Shown here one piece after another: positions 32,850 to 43,574 of a stretch of 64,000 bases of DNA (position 1 is the first letter of the stretch; each line of letters starts with the position of its first letter). The DNA is from Hysterangium stoloniferum. Lineage: Eukaryota; Basidiomycota; Agaricomycetes; Hysterangiales; Hysterangiaceae. Below the pieces are notes generated by a model. The model was not told the origin of the DNA. It did no database searches and saw only the letters and a program-made list of their open reading frames with translations. The DNA lies in the NCBI GenBank assembly GCA_015178975.1, contig WHVD01000009.1, positions 1,240,001-1,304,000 on the forward strand, given 5' to 3'. Position numbers and translations under genes: made by a program.

Positions 32850-34474
32850 CTACCGAGTGAACGGAGGGAGCATGAAATCCCAAGAACGGTAAATGAGTCT
32901 TATAAAACGCCGAACCGCCTGGTTCGCATAGAAACCCCATGAAAATGATACTGTCATCCGGAGTATCCGAGTCCACAGAGAAGGAGAGGGAGCACGGTAT
33001 GAAGACCATTCCCTCACAAAATCAGCGGGAAGTTCCGACCATCTGGCGGACAGATCCGGATCCCATGGGCCCACACAACAGTCATGATCGACTTTAGGCG
33101 CCTCCGAATTTAGTTGCTCGGGAGTGAGTTGGGATTGGAGATTTTCAAGAAATGCGAGAGCTTCCGTGGCTGTGAATCTTTCTTCAAGCTTGCTGGTTAT
33201 CATACGATCGAAGAGAGGCGCAAGAAGGGGTACAATCGGGATCGAGTCCTGATTGAAAAAGTGGACCTGTTTATGCTTGAGCATCTGATATAATGAAGAA
33301 ATGCACCTGAAATTCAATACAAAACAGGTTCCCAACACATGCTACTTCAAATGTAAATGGGTCATAGTCAAGTTCACCCTGAGAAGTGTCAAAGGGCAGT
33401 GCCAGGATTTGGAACGACATATCAGACGGTAGTCGACATTCCTCGGGTTTTGAAGTAGGGGAAAACATCATAGAACAATCGAAATCGCATAGAGCATAAA
33501 GAGACTTATTCTGTTCTCGTAAGATGCGTCGCGTACCAGGTGCTTCATTGCCAAATATCCCGGCGAAATGGTTGATGAGAATGTTTTTACAAGCAACATC
33601 CTACTCAATGGAATGTTTATCGGACAATAGGATAGCAGTGGGAAAAAAACTCACTCGGTGAACAATGAGGTTTCTGTGTAGAAATTCAACAGCCTGCGAA
33701 ATTTGGAATATAGGCAGCCCCCCATGGCACTAGTAAAAAATACACATACTCTCAAAACGCTATGCATAAAAGTTATCACCTCTCGTACAGTCGAGAACCA
33801 TGGCATTAGCGGGTTTCGACCCCATCTAATAATATTAATAATGTCCTGAGGGAAAAATCGTAGCAGAATTACCTTGGCATAACGACAAACCAGTCCTCGT
33901 CATACTTTAAGAAGTCAAGAATGGGTACAATGCAGTGAGATTCCGCCTCTTCCTTGCAGTCGTATAGGAATCGGAAAACACGATAATGGTCCGAACCACC
34001 TTTAACGAATTTGATTACGACGTGACGGGACTGCGCATCCTGAGCATAAGCAACCTGATCCTACTATTCCTCAGTAATAGTATTACGTTGATATTTTCCT
34101 GTAGAAAATTACCCAAAACGGAGCCGCTAGATCGGGGCTGTTTAATTCCGTATTCGCTGTATCAGCACCTCCGATGTGTGCATACGGGAAACCGGTGTAA
34201 CCATTGTAAACGTCAGCTGGACAGGTATACCATACGTGATTCTGCGGTACTCCCAGCTCTTCCCAAGTCGAATACAATTTGTATCCCCTGTTCATGAACC
34301 AAGCACGCAGTGTATTCCACCGCGCCGTGTGCTCCTCACAACTAAGCTCGCGATCGTTCCAGGGATTGCACGACTTGGAATTGCAACACAGATAATCAGA
34401 CCAAATGAAAAAAAAAAAGGAAGAGAAAAGTAGCGAGACTGTACCTTAGTTGTCGACATAGAAGCACGAGACAT
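32850..34474 (-). CDS. Protein-kinase-like protein, apparently intact
   Basis: A chain of frame-keeping exons runs from the ATG at 34474 (MSRASMSTTK) to the stop at 32850. Introns: 34374-34444 (71 nt), one ending the exon PDLAAPFW at 34113, two short ones around the WGRNPLMPWFSTVRE exon, 33601-33654 (54 nt, splitting HR from D) and one of about 40 nt after FCIEFQ. Kinase landmarks in order: the beta3 lysine in HVVIKFVKGG, the catalytic loop LIVHRDVACKNILIN (HRD and the conserved Asn), and CDFDCSMM, where DFD replaces the usual DFG. The C-lobe has RMITSKLEERFTATEALAFL. The glycine-rich loop is not clear and no APE is seen, so activity is uncertain. The N-terminal extension is rich in aromatic residues (WNTLRAWFMNRGYKLY). 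The in-frame ATG at 34636 is an alternative start. A decayed copy lies at 36640-37290. Confidence 0.72.
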
Positions 34475-34821
34475 TGTAGATCCTGAAGACTGGCCTCCAG
34501 TATTCAAACACCGCGCGGTTGCTCCAGAAGTGGGATGGGCGCTAATATGTACCACAAACGGTATAGACAGTCCGCGTAGTACGCGAATATCGGCTAGCAG
34601 CTCGGGTCCTGCTGGCCACCTCCATAACCGCCTCAAATAGCCGTACGTTAATAGCCTGGTAAAGTCTTGGATACTAGTCTAAGTAGTATATACGGTACAG
34701 TAGTACAGTAGAGAATTTATTGCGGTAATTAGCTAATTGCTCCTCATGGTTATAAGGGGGGTAGTCAGAAGCTGCACGGGCAAACACCATGATGCATTCC
34801 AATTTGCCCGCATTTTATTTA

Positions 34822-34943
34822 ATAGAGAGTATTTGCAACTAATATATATTAGCAAAATTGAATGGGTTCCTGATGGTTCCTGATATAAATATCAGGAACC
34901 CATTCAGTTTTGCTAATATATATTAGTTGCAAATACTCTCTAT
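34822..34943. repeat. Near-perfect 53-bp inverted repeat (foldback)
   Basis: The left arm (34822-34874) and right arm (34891-34943) are reverse complements with a single visible mismatch, and a 16-bp loop separates them. Each arm contains the small palindrome CTAATATATATTAG. There is no coding capacity. It is probably a tiny foldback or MITE-like element; the flanks are too AT-rich to name a target duplication. Confidence 0.8.
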
Positions 34944-36639
34944 AAGCGAATCAGCCAACGAAGCAATACTATTAGCAACTCGCACGTCATGTCCGACACT
35001 CTGGGGTCTCCCAGAGTCGCAATATTTATCTCTCAACCATTCAAGTCCATCACCTCCACCACCTCTGACCCCTTTTGAGTTGCTTTTTTTTTTTAAAAAA
35101 AAAGTTCCCCTCTTTAAATTACTTTCTTATGGACTGTAGCTTCCAGGCCATCCGTTGTGTCTCTCTTCATATCATTCCCGCTTCAAATATACTTTGAATA
35201 GGAACTTATATGGCTGGTTAGTTACAAATAATGGTCCTTTTGATAAAAATATTTCAAACAATTGATTTATTATTGGATGGACTTGAAAATTATCTGGTCT
35301 ATATGGTCCGGTATGCTGCAGGGTAGGTCTGAGTGATACATATAGAGGCTCTAAGACCATACATACCTGCTTTTTGAATTTCCTAATGCATGCATTGTAC
35401 TATATTCTGCTCTACCCCTCTCTCTTTGAAGCACACCACTATCGACCTCCACAGGATTCCCCACATCCACCCCCTGACCTCTCAACCTATCAACTACTCC
35501 CAGACTCCCTGCATTTCCCATCTGCCTGTTTGAAATTGGACATCATGATCTTGTGAGGGCACAGCCTATAAGCTGAAGCCAAGTCCTACTGGATTACCCG
35601 CTGGTTTCTCCAGAAACCCTCTGCTAAGCTCCACACATCTCTTAACAATGAGCCAAAGAGGACCTACAGTAGATGTTGAGAATGAGAACGCAGCCAAGTG
35701 TTACAGTGAGAGACATCATAAACTGGTCAGGATGTATCAAATTACCATCACATCCACATCCTCCCACCCTCAGAATTTGTGTCCCTCCTTTGTTGCTGAC
35801 ATGTCATCCCACCCAGTGCTCCTCAATACATACATACATTCAGTTATACCTGGGCTATACCAGACCAGCAGTTTATCACATCACTGGAGCCAATTCTACC
35901 TGCCTTAGACTGATTTCTATCAGAGATTATCACTCTTTCCCCAACATTACTAACAGCTTCCCTGCAATTATCCCATCTGGCTTGACTCTCACCCAAATTC
36001 TTGCATCACATGCCCTCCAACCACACAGCAAGCCTCTATACTTGTATTCCAACATGGCCCCAGCCAAACATACTTTGGAAACTGAAATTTACAAACCTCT
36101 TCTCTTGGGTTGTATAGGTGCCTCTTTTGAGCCACCCCACAGCTGGAAAATTCCCCCTACCATCACAACCACTATTCCTCCCTCATCTATGTAATACCTC
36201 ACCACTCATCCAAAAATTGCCCATTCACCCTTAGGGTTCCATTTGCATGGTTGCTGCACTGTGCTCCAATCCCCATCTCTCATAAGAAAACCCCAATACT
36301 TGGACATCTGGAAAAATGATAATTGGTTGGAAAGTTTGCAGAGGGGAAAGGGGTGTAATCCTGGATGCCTCACCACATGCAGACACCTTTGATATCACCA
36401 TCAATCAATCTTCTTGGCTGTCCACCCCAATCAAGATCTCTTATTTTGCTTCTCCACCCTAATATATATATTCCTTTAGAGAGGCTCCATGATGTAGTAG
36501 CTACCTTTCACTCTCATACCAAGTACTCATCATCTACAACAAGGATACTTTTGTCCTGTCTGTTACCGACTGAGTGAGTCTGATACCAACAGCCTTTCAA
36601 TGGGATCCCAAAGCACGAGATATGAGTGTCTTCCTACAT
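34944..36639. other. No gene recognised; becomes CpG-poor after about 35170
   Basis: There is a T-run followed directly by an A-run near 35083-35103. The dispersed repeat described at 28388-30330 recurs at about 35500-35640. A plus frame (35673-36194) is long but serine/proline-rich without recognisable motifs, and CG is nearly absent, so I do not call it a gene. Confidence 0.4.
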
Positions 36640-37290
36640 CTTGAACCTGATGGTTCTGCTGGACTTTTCAACAGAGAATAACATGCAAGTTGGTGAATTA
36701 TGGAGGGGATGAGATTAATGTGCATAGACTACTAAAAGTAAGGACATTTCCAGATTGCTGTGAGTGGTGTGTCAACCTGAGCTGCACATAAGGGGTAACT
36801 GAACTGTCCTCGAAATATGGATAACACCAATAAAGTTCAGCACCCCTATTATCCTGCGAGGAATTGATCTACTTGGTGAACCCAGAAATTGGAAAGCACA
36901 GTAATAGTCTGAACCACCTTCAACAAATTTTATTGCAACATGATGGGACTGAGCATCCTGGGCATAAGCAACCCAGTCCTCCTATTCCTCAGTAATGACA
37001 TTACACTGAAATTACCATGTGAAAATTACCCAAAGCAGAGCTGCTAGATCAGGGCTGTTAAAGCCCCTACCCATTCTGGTAGCACCTCTGATGTGTGTAT
37101 ATGTGAAACCAGTATAATTATTGTAAAATTTAGGTAGACAGGTATACCATGTGTTATTCTACAGTATTCTCATCTCCTGTCATGTCAAATACAATTTGTA
37201 TCCCTTGTCCATGAACCAAGGATGCAGTGCATTCCACAGTGCAGTGCCCCTCACCACTAAGCTCACGATGGTTCCAGGGATTGTGTTCAC
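36640..37290 (-). pseudogene. Decayed, internally shortened copy of the kinase locus
   Basis: 36650-36890 matches 32580-32860 (3' flank and end of the kinase gene), and 36900-37290 matches 33975-34370 (N-terminal exons including intron 2). The catalytic part between them is missing. Because intron sequence is present, the copy arose from DNA, not mRNA. Most differences are CG to TG or CA, for example 'cgacgtgacgggactgcgc' has become 'caacatgatgggactgagc'. It cannot encode a kinase. Confidence 0.75.
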
Positions 37291-37307
37291 ATATACACAT
37301 GAGGGAG

Positions 37308-37942
37308 TGTGAAGAGTGGTAGAAGTTCTAACTGTTCTATATATGAAGAATATTGACCGTTTAGGTATGACATGAAGATGTATTGACTGTCTAAGTCTAA
37401 TACAGACCAAATGGGTATTGACTACTTAGTTCAATACAGTTGAGTGAAATAGCTATCTAAAGTAAAGTAGAAAGCTAAAACGAATAAAGGGAATCTACTG
37501 TTAAGTATGATTCTGAATGACTGCTCGAGTGTAGAAGAGAGTAATGAGAGAGTCGAATAATAGAGTAGTGCGGATGTAGTCCGTGCGGATTGAGATATAG
37601 ATGGAGTTTCGACTGGTACAGTTCAAAACTCTGATTGTGTAGATAGTTAAAGCCCGTACATGACGGTCGAGACAATACCCCAATCACAACTTACAGAACA
37701 CTAATGGGTGTCTGGGTAAGTCATGGTTGCAGGGTAAAAAGTGTCTGAGTTTTAACTACAGGCGCTAGAATACATAAGTCTGGCATGTGTGTGCCCACAA
37801 GAGTCGATGTACCGCATACATAGGTCATCAAACTAAATATAAGTGTATAATAAAATAGAGGGGAAGTAGAAATAATAATGGAAATATAGTATGAGCTCAT
37901 CCAGACTATATTTCCTGAGTATATTTCACCGTACCTCTCACA
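37308..37942. mobile_element. Solo LTR, same subfamily as 27768-28387 (635 bp)
   Basis: It starts TGTGAAGAGTGGTAGAAG and ends CGTACCTCTCACA. A perfect GGGAG duplication flanks it (37303-37307, 37943-37947). It is highly similar to 27768-28387, with one extra stretch of about 15 bp near 37570. Confidence 0.88.
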
Positions 37943-39429
37943 GGGAGAAGTGAACTATCATTGATAATGTGACCAGTTTCAACAAGATGATGTGTCAAAA
38001 GAATTGCTCTGCATAGTATCAAAAATAAACCATAAATTTACCTAATCAATCAGATTCCTGATGTGTTGGTGTACTGTCAGGTATGCACCTCCTCTGAATC
38101 TGCCCAGAGAACCAGGGAGTGATGGCTAATATGTATCTATCAGTAATTGTCTGGAAGGGCCTAAACATATGTAGTGGGAGCATCCATTGAGCCAAATACA
38201 CTAAAAATAAGTTTGATATCAGCCACTGAGTATCTCAGGATGGCTATTCTGTCTTCATTATGAATCTTATATGCTTGAAAGGATGCTTGATGGACTTTGA
38301 AGTTGGGGTCGAAGGGGCTCATGGACGTGGTAGGTCAGGGCATGACAGAGTTTGAAAGGTAAGAGTGCCTGCTTACTAAGATTTGGACTTGTCATTTTCC
38401 ACCACCTCCCACCTCCTTCATGTGTATATGTGACTGAGGCCATCCTCCCTAGCTCTTTCCATCCATCCTTTCAGACATGTATACATCTTTGAGGTCTCAT
38501 TCTCTAATTGCCCGACCTTCTAGGCTTCCTGGTCCCTCTAGCTCTGATCTCCCATCACCTTTCAACCTGGAACCATCCTCTTAGATGTGTATACATCTAA
38601 GAAATCCTCTTAAGACACAACCCTATCACCACCAGTACTTGGTCTGGATGTCCTTGTGGGAGTGTTATACTGATACCAGTACCACATTGCTCTTCATCTT
38701 GGTAAGCTCACCGCTGTTCAGTTACACATAATTGTCTGATATGCATCCACCAAAGTACCATCTTCATGGGTAAATGGAGTAATGAAACAATCTCCATGTG
38801 TGCAGAGTGCTTAGAACAAGGTGGTGTAGATGCCAACTGAAGGGGATGAATTTGGGATTCCCTCTGGTACAAGCTTCACATCAGTTGTATCAACTGTCCT
38901 TCCCCTGTGACACAAGCACCGAGTTATTTCACTGCACAAGTGAATGAAGAACTCTCCAGAACAAGAAGAAGACATGCATTGTGAGGGAGCACAGTGTCTG
39001 CTCACCTTGGTGCTATATATCTGACCCCCAACCTGATGCTGAAGATCAGCCTCCCCTTCACTGGACATCCCTGGACAATTACCAGGAGTCTTGTGGAGTC
39101 AATAACCACCTTCCCAATGTATCAACAAACCTCCCTAAGGATGATATTATAGTGGGAGTATGTTGGCTCTTCATCCAACATGATCCTCAACACCCAAGCA
39201 GCTCGCCCAGCAACACTGAGGAGACCAATGACCCTCATCACCCCACTGACCCCTGTGTGGGTGTTAGCTCTTCCCTGGACCATTCCTTCCACAGTTTTCG
39301 GGCAGATGGGAATGTGACATTGCAGGAACCTGTCAGAAGGCTCCTCCACATACATAGAACCAACTTGCAATGGCAATATCCTTGCAAGTGGCAGTAAGGC
39401 TTTCTTGGCCTTGCAATAACTGAGCACTT
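37943..39429. other. CpG-poor DNA, no gene recognised
   Basis: A plus frame (38981-39397) of 138 codons is proline/histidine-rich and unlike any family I know. It may be an upstream part of the decayed WD40 gene, but I cannot show this. Confidence 0.35.
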
Positions 39430-39889
39430 ATGGTTTGTAAGGATTGGATGGGGTGAAATATGAATTCATACGCGCTGATTGAGAGGCTACAACAGAACAC
39501 CAGCCTGCATGGACCAACTAGCATCATGTGGGCAACATGCCCCAATGACCTGCAGAAATCCCTATGCTTTGGCACTGGTGGGATATATGGTCTTCTGGTG
39601 ACAAGGTCCTTGAGAAGTGAGATCACATTATCTTCTTTATTGAAATGTTTCTGAATAAATCAGAGCAGTTTCAAGAATTTTTTGGCTAAAATATTGGCCT
39701 GGGGGGGCGAGGTGATTGCACTGGCCTGCGATACCTCAGGTGACAAAAGTTTGAATTGCAGTCAGTATACGTGACAAGATTGTCCAGGTCTGGAACTATG
39801 ACCCAAAAGGAGTGCTGCATCCAGTGTTTTTGGTTGAACTAGGCATCACTGTACCTAGGCATTTAGGATTTGTGGATAATATCACCCAA

Positions 39890-40602
39890 GGAGGATAGTC
39901 ACAATTCATTGAATATACAAAATTTTATGAAAAACTCCTCACATTTTTAAGTGAGACTACTTCCTCTGGCTATGACTACATGTTTTAGGGGTGTATATTT
40001 CATTACCCCAAAATTTGATCTTTAAGACTTGATGCTCTTTTAAAATATGCACAAATGTCATGGTTATACAAGATTATCTAGGTTGTTACCTAATCTTTGG
40101 GATAAAATGCATTCTCTAATATTTCCATGACTTTTAAAATGTCCACAAACATTATAGTTAACCAAAATTACTCGGATTATGACTTAATATTTGCGATGAG
40201 ATGCATTCTCTAGTATCTCTGTGACTTTTAAAATGTCCAGAAACATTATAGTTAACCAAAATTATTTGGGTTATGACTTAATCTTTGGGATAAGATGTAT
40301 TCTCTTGTATATTATGCAAACTTTCAAATGTAGTTCATATAATTTAAATTTATTTGGTTTAGAAAGTTAATTAGAACTATCTGGCCAACCAATCCATGTT
40401 GTGGAATTTATCCCCAAAAGGATAATCTATATATGTTTGTTTGACTAACTTTTGTTAGATACAAGATAAATACTAATATTTCCTTATTCTCCAGAATGTC
40501 ATCTGATAGACTGAATTTGCTTAAATATTAATTTTACAACAAACAATATAAATATATATACTTTAGTGGATAAATAACTTTTAAAGTTTTGGGTTATCCT
40601 CC
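39890..40602. mobile_element. MITE-like AT-rich element (713 bp) in the WD40 pseudogene
   Basis: The left end GGAGGATAGTCACAA and the reverse-complemented right end GGAGGATAACCCAAA form a terminal inverted repeat. CAA flanks both sides (39887-39889, 40603-40605). The insertion lies exactly between the codons for FVDNITQ and DIHVFGLF, so the uninterrupted reading frame gives an independent empty-site argument. There is no coding capacity. A 3-bp duplication is compatible with PIF/Harbinger or CACTA-type transposition. Confidence 0.7.
40029..40305. repeat. 94-bp tandem repeat inside the MITE-like element
   Basis: The landmark 'atgcattctct' recurs at 40107, 40201 and (as 'atgtattctct') 40295, exactly 94 bp apart. 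A more diverged copy precedes it from about 40029. Units share 'cttttaaaatgtcc' and 'gttaaccaaaatta'. Confidence 0.75.
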
Positions 40603-40662
40603 CAAGACATCCATGTGTTTGGACTATTTAATGGACAAATGTGAGTCAGCATTGTCTATGAA

Positions 40663-40678
40663 CCCCCCCCCCCCCCCC
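40663..40678. repeat. Poly-C run of 16 in a WD40 pseudogene intron
   Basis: Sixteen C in a row lie within the intron 40641-40730. Its length may be unreliable in sequencing. Confidence 0.8.
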
Positions 40679-41109
40679 TCCCCAATTTCCAAGATGTGAT
40701 AGGAGATCTTTACTCACTTGTGCAAGACAGGCAAACATTGAGAGGCAATGACTGCAAGATCATATCTATTCATGAAGTCAGCCAGAGAAGGTAAGTGTGG
40801 AAGCAGCTCTGTTGGATGGTGTCACTGATTTTTTTATCAGTGATAGTGCTGCGATCAGTGATTGACGCAAACAGTTTGTGGTTGACAACAACTTGGATGG
40901 CTTCAGCTTAAACCAACTGGATGATGGTGCATACATTTGTATGTTCTCAACAGGATGACCAAAGAAAGGGGTCCCGAAACAAGTAGCTTTTGGAAAAGAC
41001 TCTAAAGTCATTGTCAGTGGCAGCGATCATGGGGCCATGTACGTGTTTGACAGGAGGACAAGTGCGACATTGGATGTCCTTCACCACACAGATGAAGGCT
41101 TAGTGCAGA

Positions 41110-41281
41110 CCAGTCAGGTCCGTAAAACGTCAAGCGCGATATCCAATAGAGTCCCATAAATGCTGCGGAGCCGAGGATTTTGTGTGAAACAGTAGGATAA
41201 AATCGATATTTGGTCTGGAATTACTTCCATCTGTCCAGGTTGGTTTCGATCGTATCTGCATATTTTTCATTTCGGCCATGG
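41110..41281 (-). pseudogene. Fragment of the 3170-5104 gene fused to WD40 sequence
   Basis: It matches 3752-3905 closely ('gtaaaacgtcaagcg', 'atgctgcggagcc', 'ggttggtttcgatcgtatct') and runs across an exon-intron border of that gene, so it is a DNA copy. It directly abuts the WD40 fragment (VLHHTDEGLVQT) at about 41105. The join of two unrelated gene pieces suggests capture or rearrangement. Confidence 0.75.
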
Positions 41282-41479
41282 GAAAGTACATCGGAAGCGT
41301 AAATTAATATCTAAGACCTAACATGACAATTTCAATTGACTTGAACAGTACTTGGACGATCATTTTCAGTGCAGAATGTGGGTGACCTCTTGGTCCTGTA
41401 CCGTATTGACCCCTTCCCGTTTAGATATTCTAGGAGGCAAGAGTATGTTATCTAATTTTATCTCTAAATATTGAACTCA
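41282..41479. other. Intergenic, no gene seen
   Basis: Short frames only. It may contain unrecognised first exons of the following membrane gene. Confidence 0.3.
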
Positions 41480-42292
41480 AAAGGCAAACAATTTACGACA
41501 GATATACGTTATCTACGACTGTAACAGACCACTACTCTATCTCTTAATTGGATTCGCCACACTTGACTTTATTTTGTAACAGTAATCATGCACTTTTGTC
41601 AAAACCAGTGTTCGTACATCTTTTCTCTCAAATATAAAATACGAACGAGTACCGTTATAATAGTACATCCACGCCAAACACCGACAGGATGCTATCCAGA
41701 CTTTCTTCCAGGGTTTATGTTTACCATGTGGTTACCTCCAATATCCTTTGAAACCACGTTGTTGCTGCTCATGCTGTACAAACCCTGGACTTTATATCAC
41801 GAAAAGTGAGACTTCCCAATGCTCCGTACACTTCTTCGCGATAGGTGGGTGTCTGAAAAAATATAAAAACGGTGTGGTGCATGGTAAATGAAGTTCTAAT
41901 GCATCAATCTTTGCAGCATTATATTTTTTTTTCAGGTATATTTTTACACTTCCCTATCCGGTGTAAAATGCATGGTGATCATGAGAGAACTTAATCAGTA
42001 CTCTCGTCGCGTTTCTGGTTTCAACTCCTTTTATGGCTGCCCTGCCACACTCAACATGGTCGACGCTTAGTCAGATGGCCAATGGGTATGTCTATATCGT
42101 ATATAATAATTCCTACTAATACGTCTCTCCAGTTGGGTAATTGCCATACCGAGTGCAATGGTCGGCCGCTTACTCCTGAATATGCGTCGCGAATATTATG
42201 ACCGATTGTCATCAACGGGTTCTTCGTCCAATCAAGCTTCGAGCGAAATGGAGTTGACTTCGCTCAGGGTGGGTTGCTGCCCTGGAAAGTGA
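41480..42292 (+). CDS. Partial multi-helix membrane protein, DUF6533-like
   Basis: Three coding blocks are visible on the plus strand. The first (about 41500-41570) reads IYVIYDCNRPLLYLLIGFAT, resembling the LR-Y-ALY--NR signature of DUF6533 proteins of Agaricomycetes. The second (about 41660-41808) reads GCYPDFLPGFMFTMWLPPIS and FETTLLLLMLYKPW, a membrane span. The third (about 42010-42292) reads LVAFLVSTPFMAALP, then across a 47-nt intron (42086-42132) WVIAIPSAMVGRLLLNMRRE to the stop at 42290-42292. I could not connect all exons or find the start, so it may be a pseudogene. The family consists of integral membrane proteins of unknown role. Confidence 0.5.
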
Positions 42293-43574
42293 CAAAATAT
42301 CTTCCAGGAGAATGGAAACGGAGTCATCTTTTCAATCGGACTTTGAGGTGACTGTAATATGATACTCCTCATCGGAGAATGGCAATATATCACTCAAATG
42401 AGCGGGGCATTTTTATATATAGTAAAGGTAGTAATTGTTCTCGTAATATATCCTTGGAAGGGTTTTTTTGCACAGGTCCGACCATAAATAGGACTTGTCC
42501 ACCTTTGGCTCCCTGTTTTAAACCTGTTGCGCAAGTTGTCAGATAGGGATTTTAGAAAGTTCATGTTTGCTTTTCTCTCTCTCAAATGACGCGTTAAGTG
42601 TATTGGCCCGGTGAAAACATGGGGCATCTTCGGCTCCCTAGAGATCTAAGGTTAAAACACATTTGTTGTGTTTATAATAATAAGCATTTGAGCAGGCTTA
42701 GTGTTGTCGGAGTCCCTAAAATCTCTTGAACCTGCCCAGGTCTGACCCTGATTAACTTTAATGAAGAATGAAAAATACAAGCGGTATGTTCCATAAAAAA
42801 ATAAAGTAGAATAAACTGTACCATGGGAGGATCAAGCGGTATCAATTAAAACCCAAGCCCTACAGAGGGCAAAGAGAACCATTCGTAATATCAATGCTTA
42901 CTCTCTGCTAATACAGTGTATTTATGTTTTCTAAATATATTATGCATGGCACTGATCCTGAAAGAGTTTTTTGTCAAACCGTTTTACTGCTGCCCTTATC
43001 ACCGCTGCAGCGTTCCAACCAGGGTAAAGGGTACGTCTGGAAGTGGTTAAATCACTGTTTAGCAGGGCTCGGCTCGGTTCGGTTCGGTTCGGCTTGAGTT
43101 GGGTACACGGGAGCTCGTTGGAAAAGCCTAAGGAACATAGTGTTAACTTTCGGCGAAAATATGACCAGACCTATAGAGGATGAGCGCAATACTGTCTGAG
43201 TTATATTGTTGGTTATAAACGCATGGGGGTCACATGCGTAACTCGGGGATTATATAATAACAAGAGCGGTAATGAATGTGAGCATTAGCCCCCCGGTCAC
43301 TATACGACTCCGGCTGTTCGATTTACACAGTACAAATAGGTAGATTATATACCTAATTGCAGGTGATACATAACCGGTTACCTGTACATCACGTGCGACA
43401 TTGTTCGCAATCCAACACCTGCTCTGAAGACTTTACATACCAAGTCAACACTGGCGAACGGTGGTGCCCCGAATTCGGCTATCAGGTTCCAGTACCCGAG
43501 CCTGGAGGTTCGACCTGGACCTTATATAATCGAGCATACTTCAATTCAAGTTGATTAATCTCGTAGCCTTCACC
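42293..43574. other. Intergenic, no firm gene; GGTTC microrepeat
   Basis: A short run of GGTTC/GGCTC repeats at about 43065-43100, introduced by 'cagggctcggctcgg', looks like the end sequence of a hAT-type element, but no partner end was found. A minus frame of 77 codons (42394-42627) is not convincing. TATATAA at 43523-43529 precedes the secreted-protein gene. Confidence 0.4.
43523..43529 (+). promoter_or_regulatory. TATA box of the 43575 gene
   Basis: TATATAA lies 52 nt upstream of the ATG at 43575, in a usual fungal position. Confidence 0.5.

Larger units (their letters stand above)
39430..41105 (+). pseudogene. Decayed WD40-repeat gene
   Basis: WD40-like blocks appear in order: LHGPTSIMWATCPNDLQKSL plus CFGTG, EVIALACDTSGDK, IRDKIVQVWNYDPKG, VFLVELGITVPRHLGFVDNI, DIHVFGLFNGQ, QTLRGNDCKIISIHE, VVDNNLDGFSLNQLDDGAYI and VAFGKDSKVIVSGSDHGAMY with VFDRRTSATLDVLHH. 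Two introns are still visible (40641-40730, and one beginning GTAAGT near 40789). In-frame TGA codons sit where CGA is expected (before IAVSIRDK and before RKQFVVDNN), another TGA precedes PKKGVPKQ, and there is a one-base frameshift near 39755. A MITE-like element (39890-40602) splits it. The right end breaks off at about 41105 into an unrelated gene fragment. WD40 proteins act as scaffolds; this copy is dead. Confidence 0.7.

Noticed and set aside
35673-36194. 173-codon plus ORF
   Set aside because: It lies in CpG-depleted repeat DNA, shows no motif and has no intron structure; chance openness is likely.
42394-42627. 77-codon minus ORF
   Set aside because: No family resemblance and no supporting exon nearby.
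43061-43100. GGTTC/GGCTC microrepeat as a hAT end
   Set aside because: Only one end-like sequence was found, with no inverted partner or target duplication, so no element is called.
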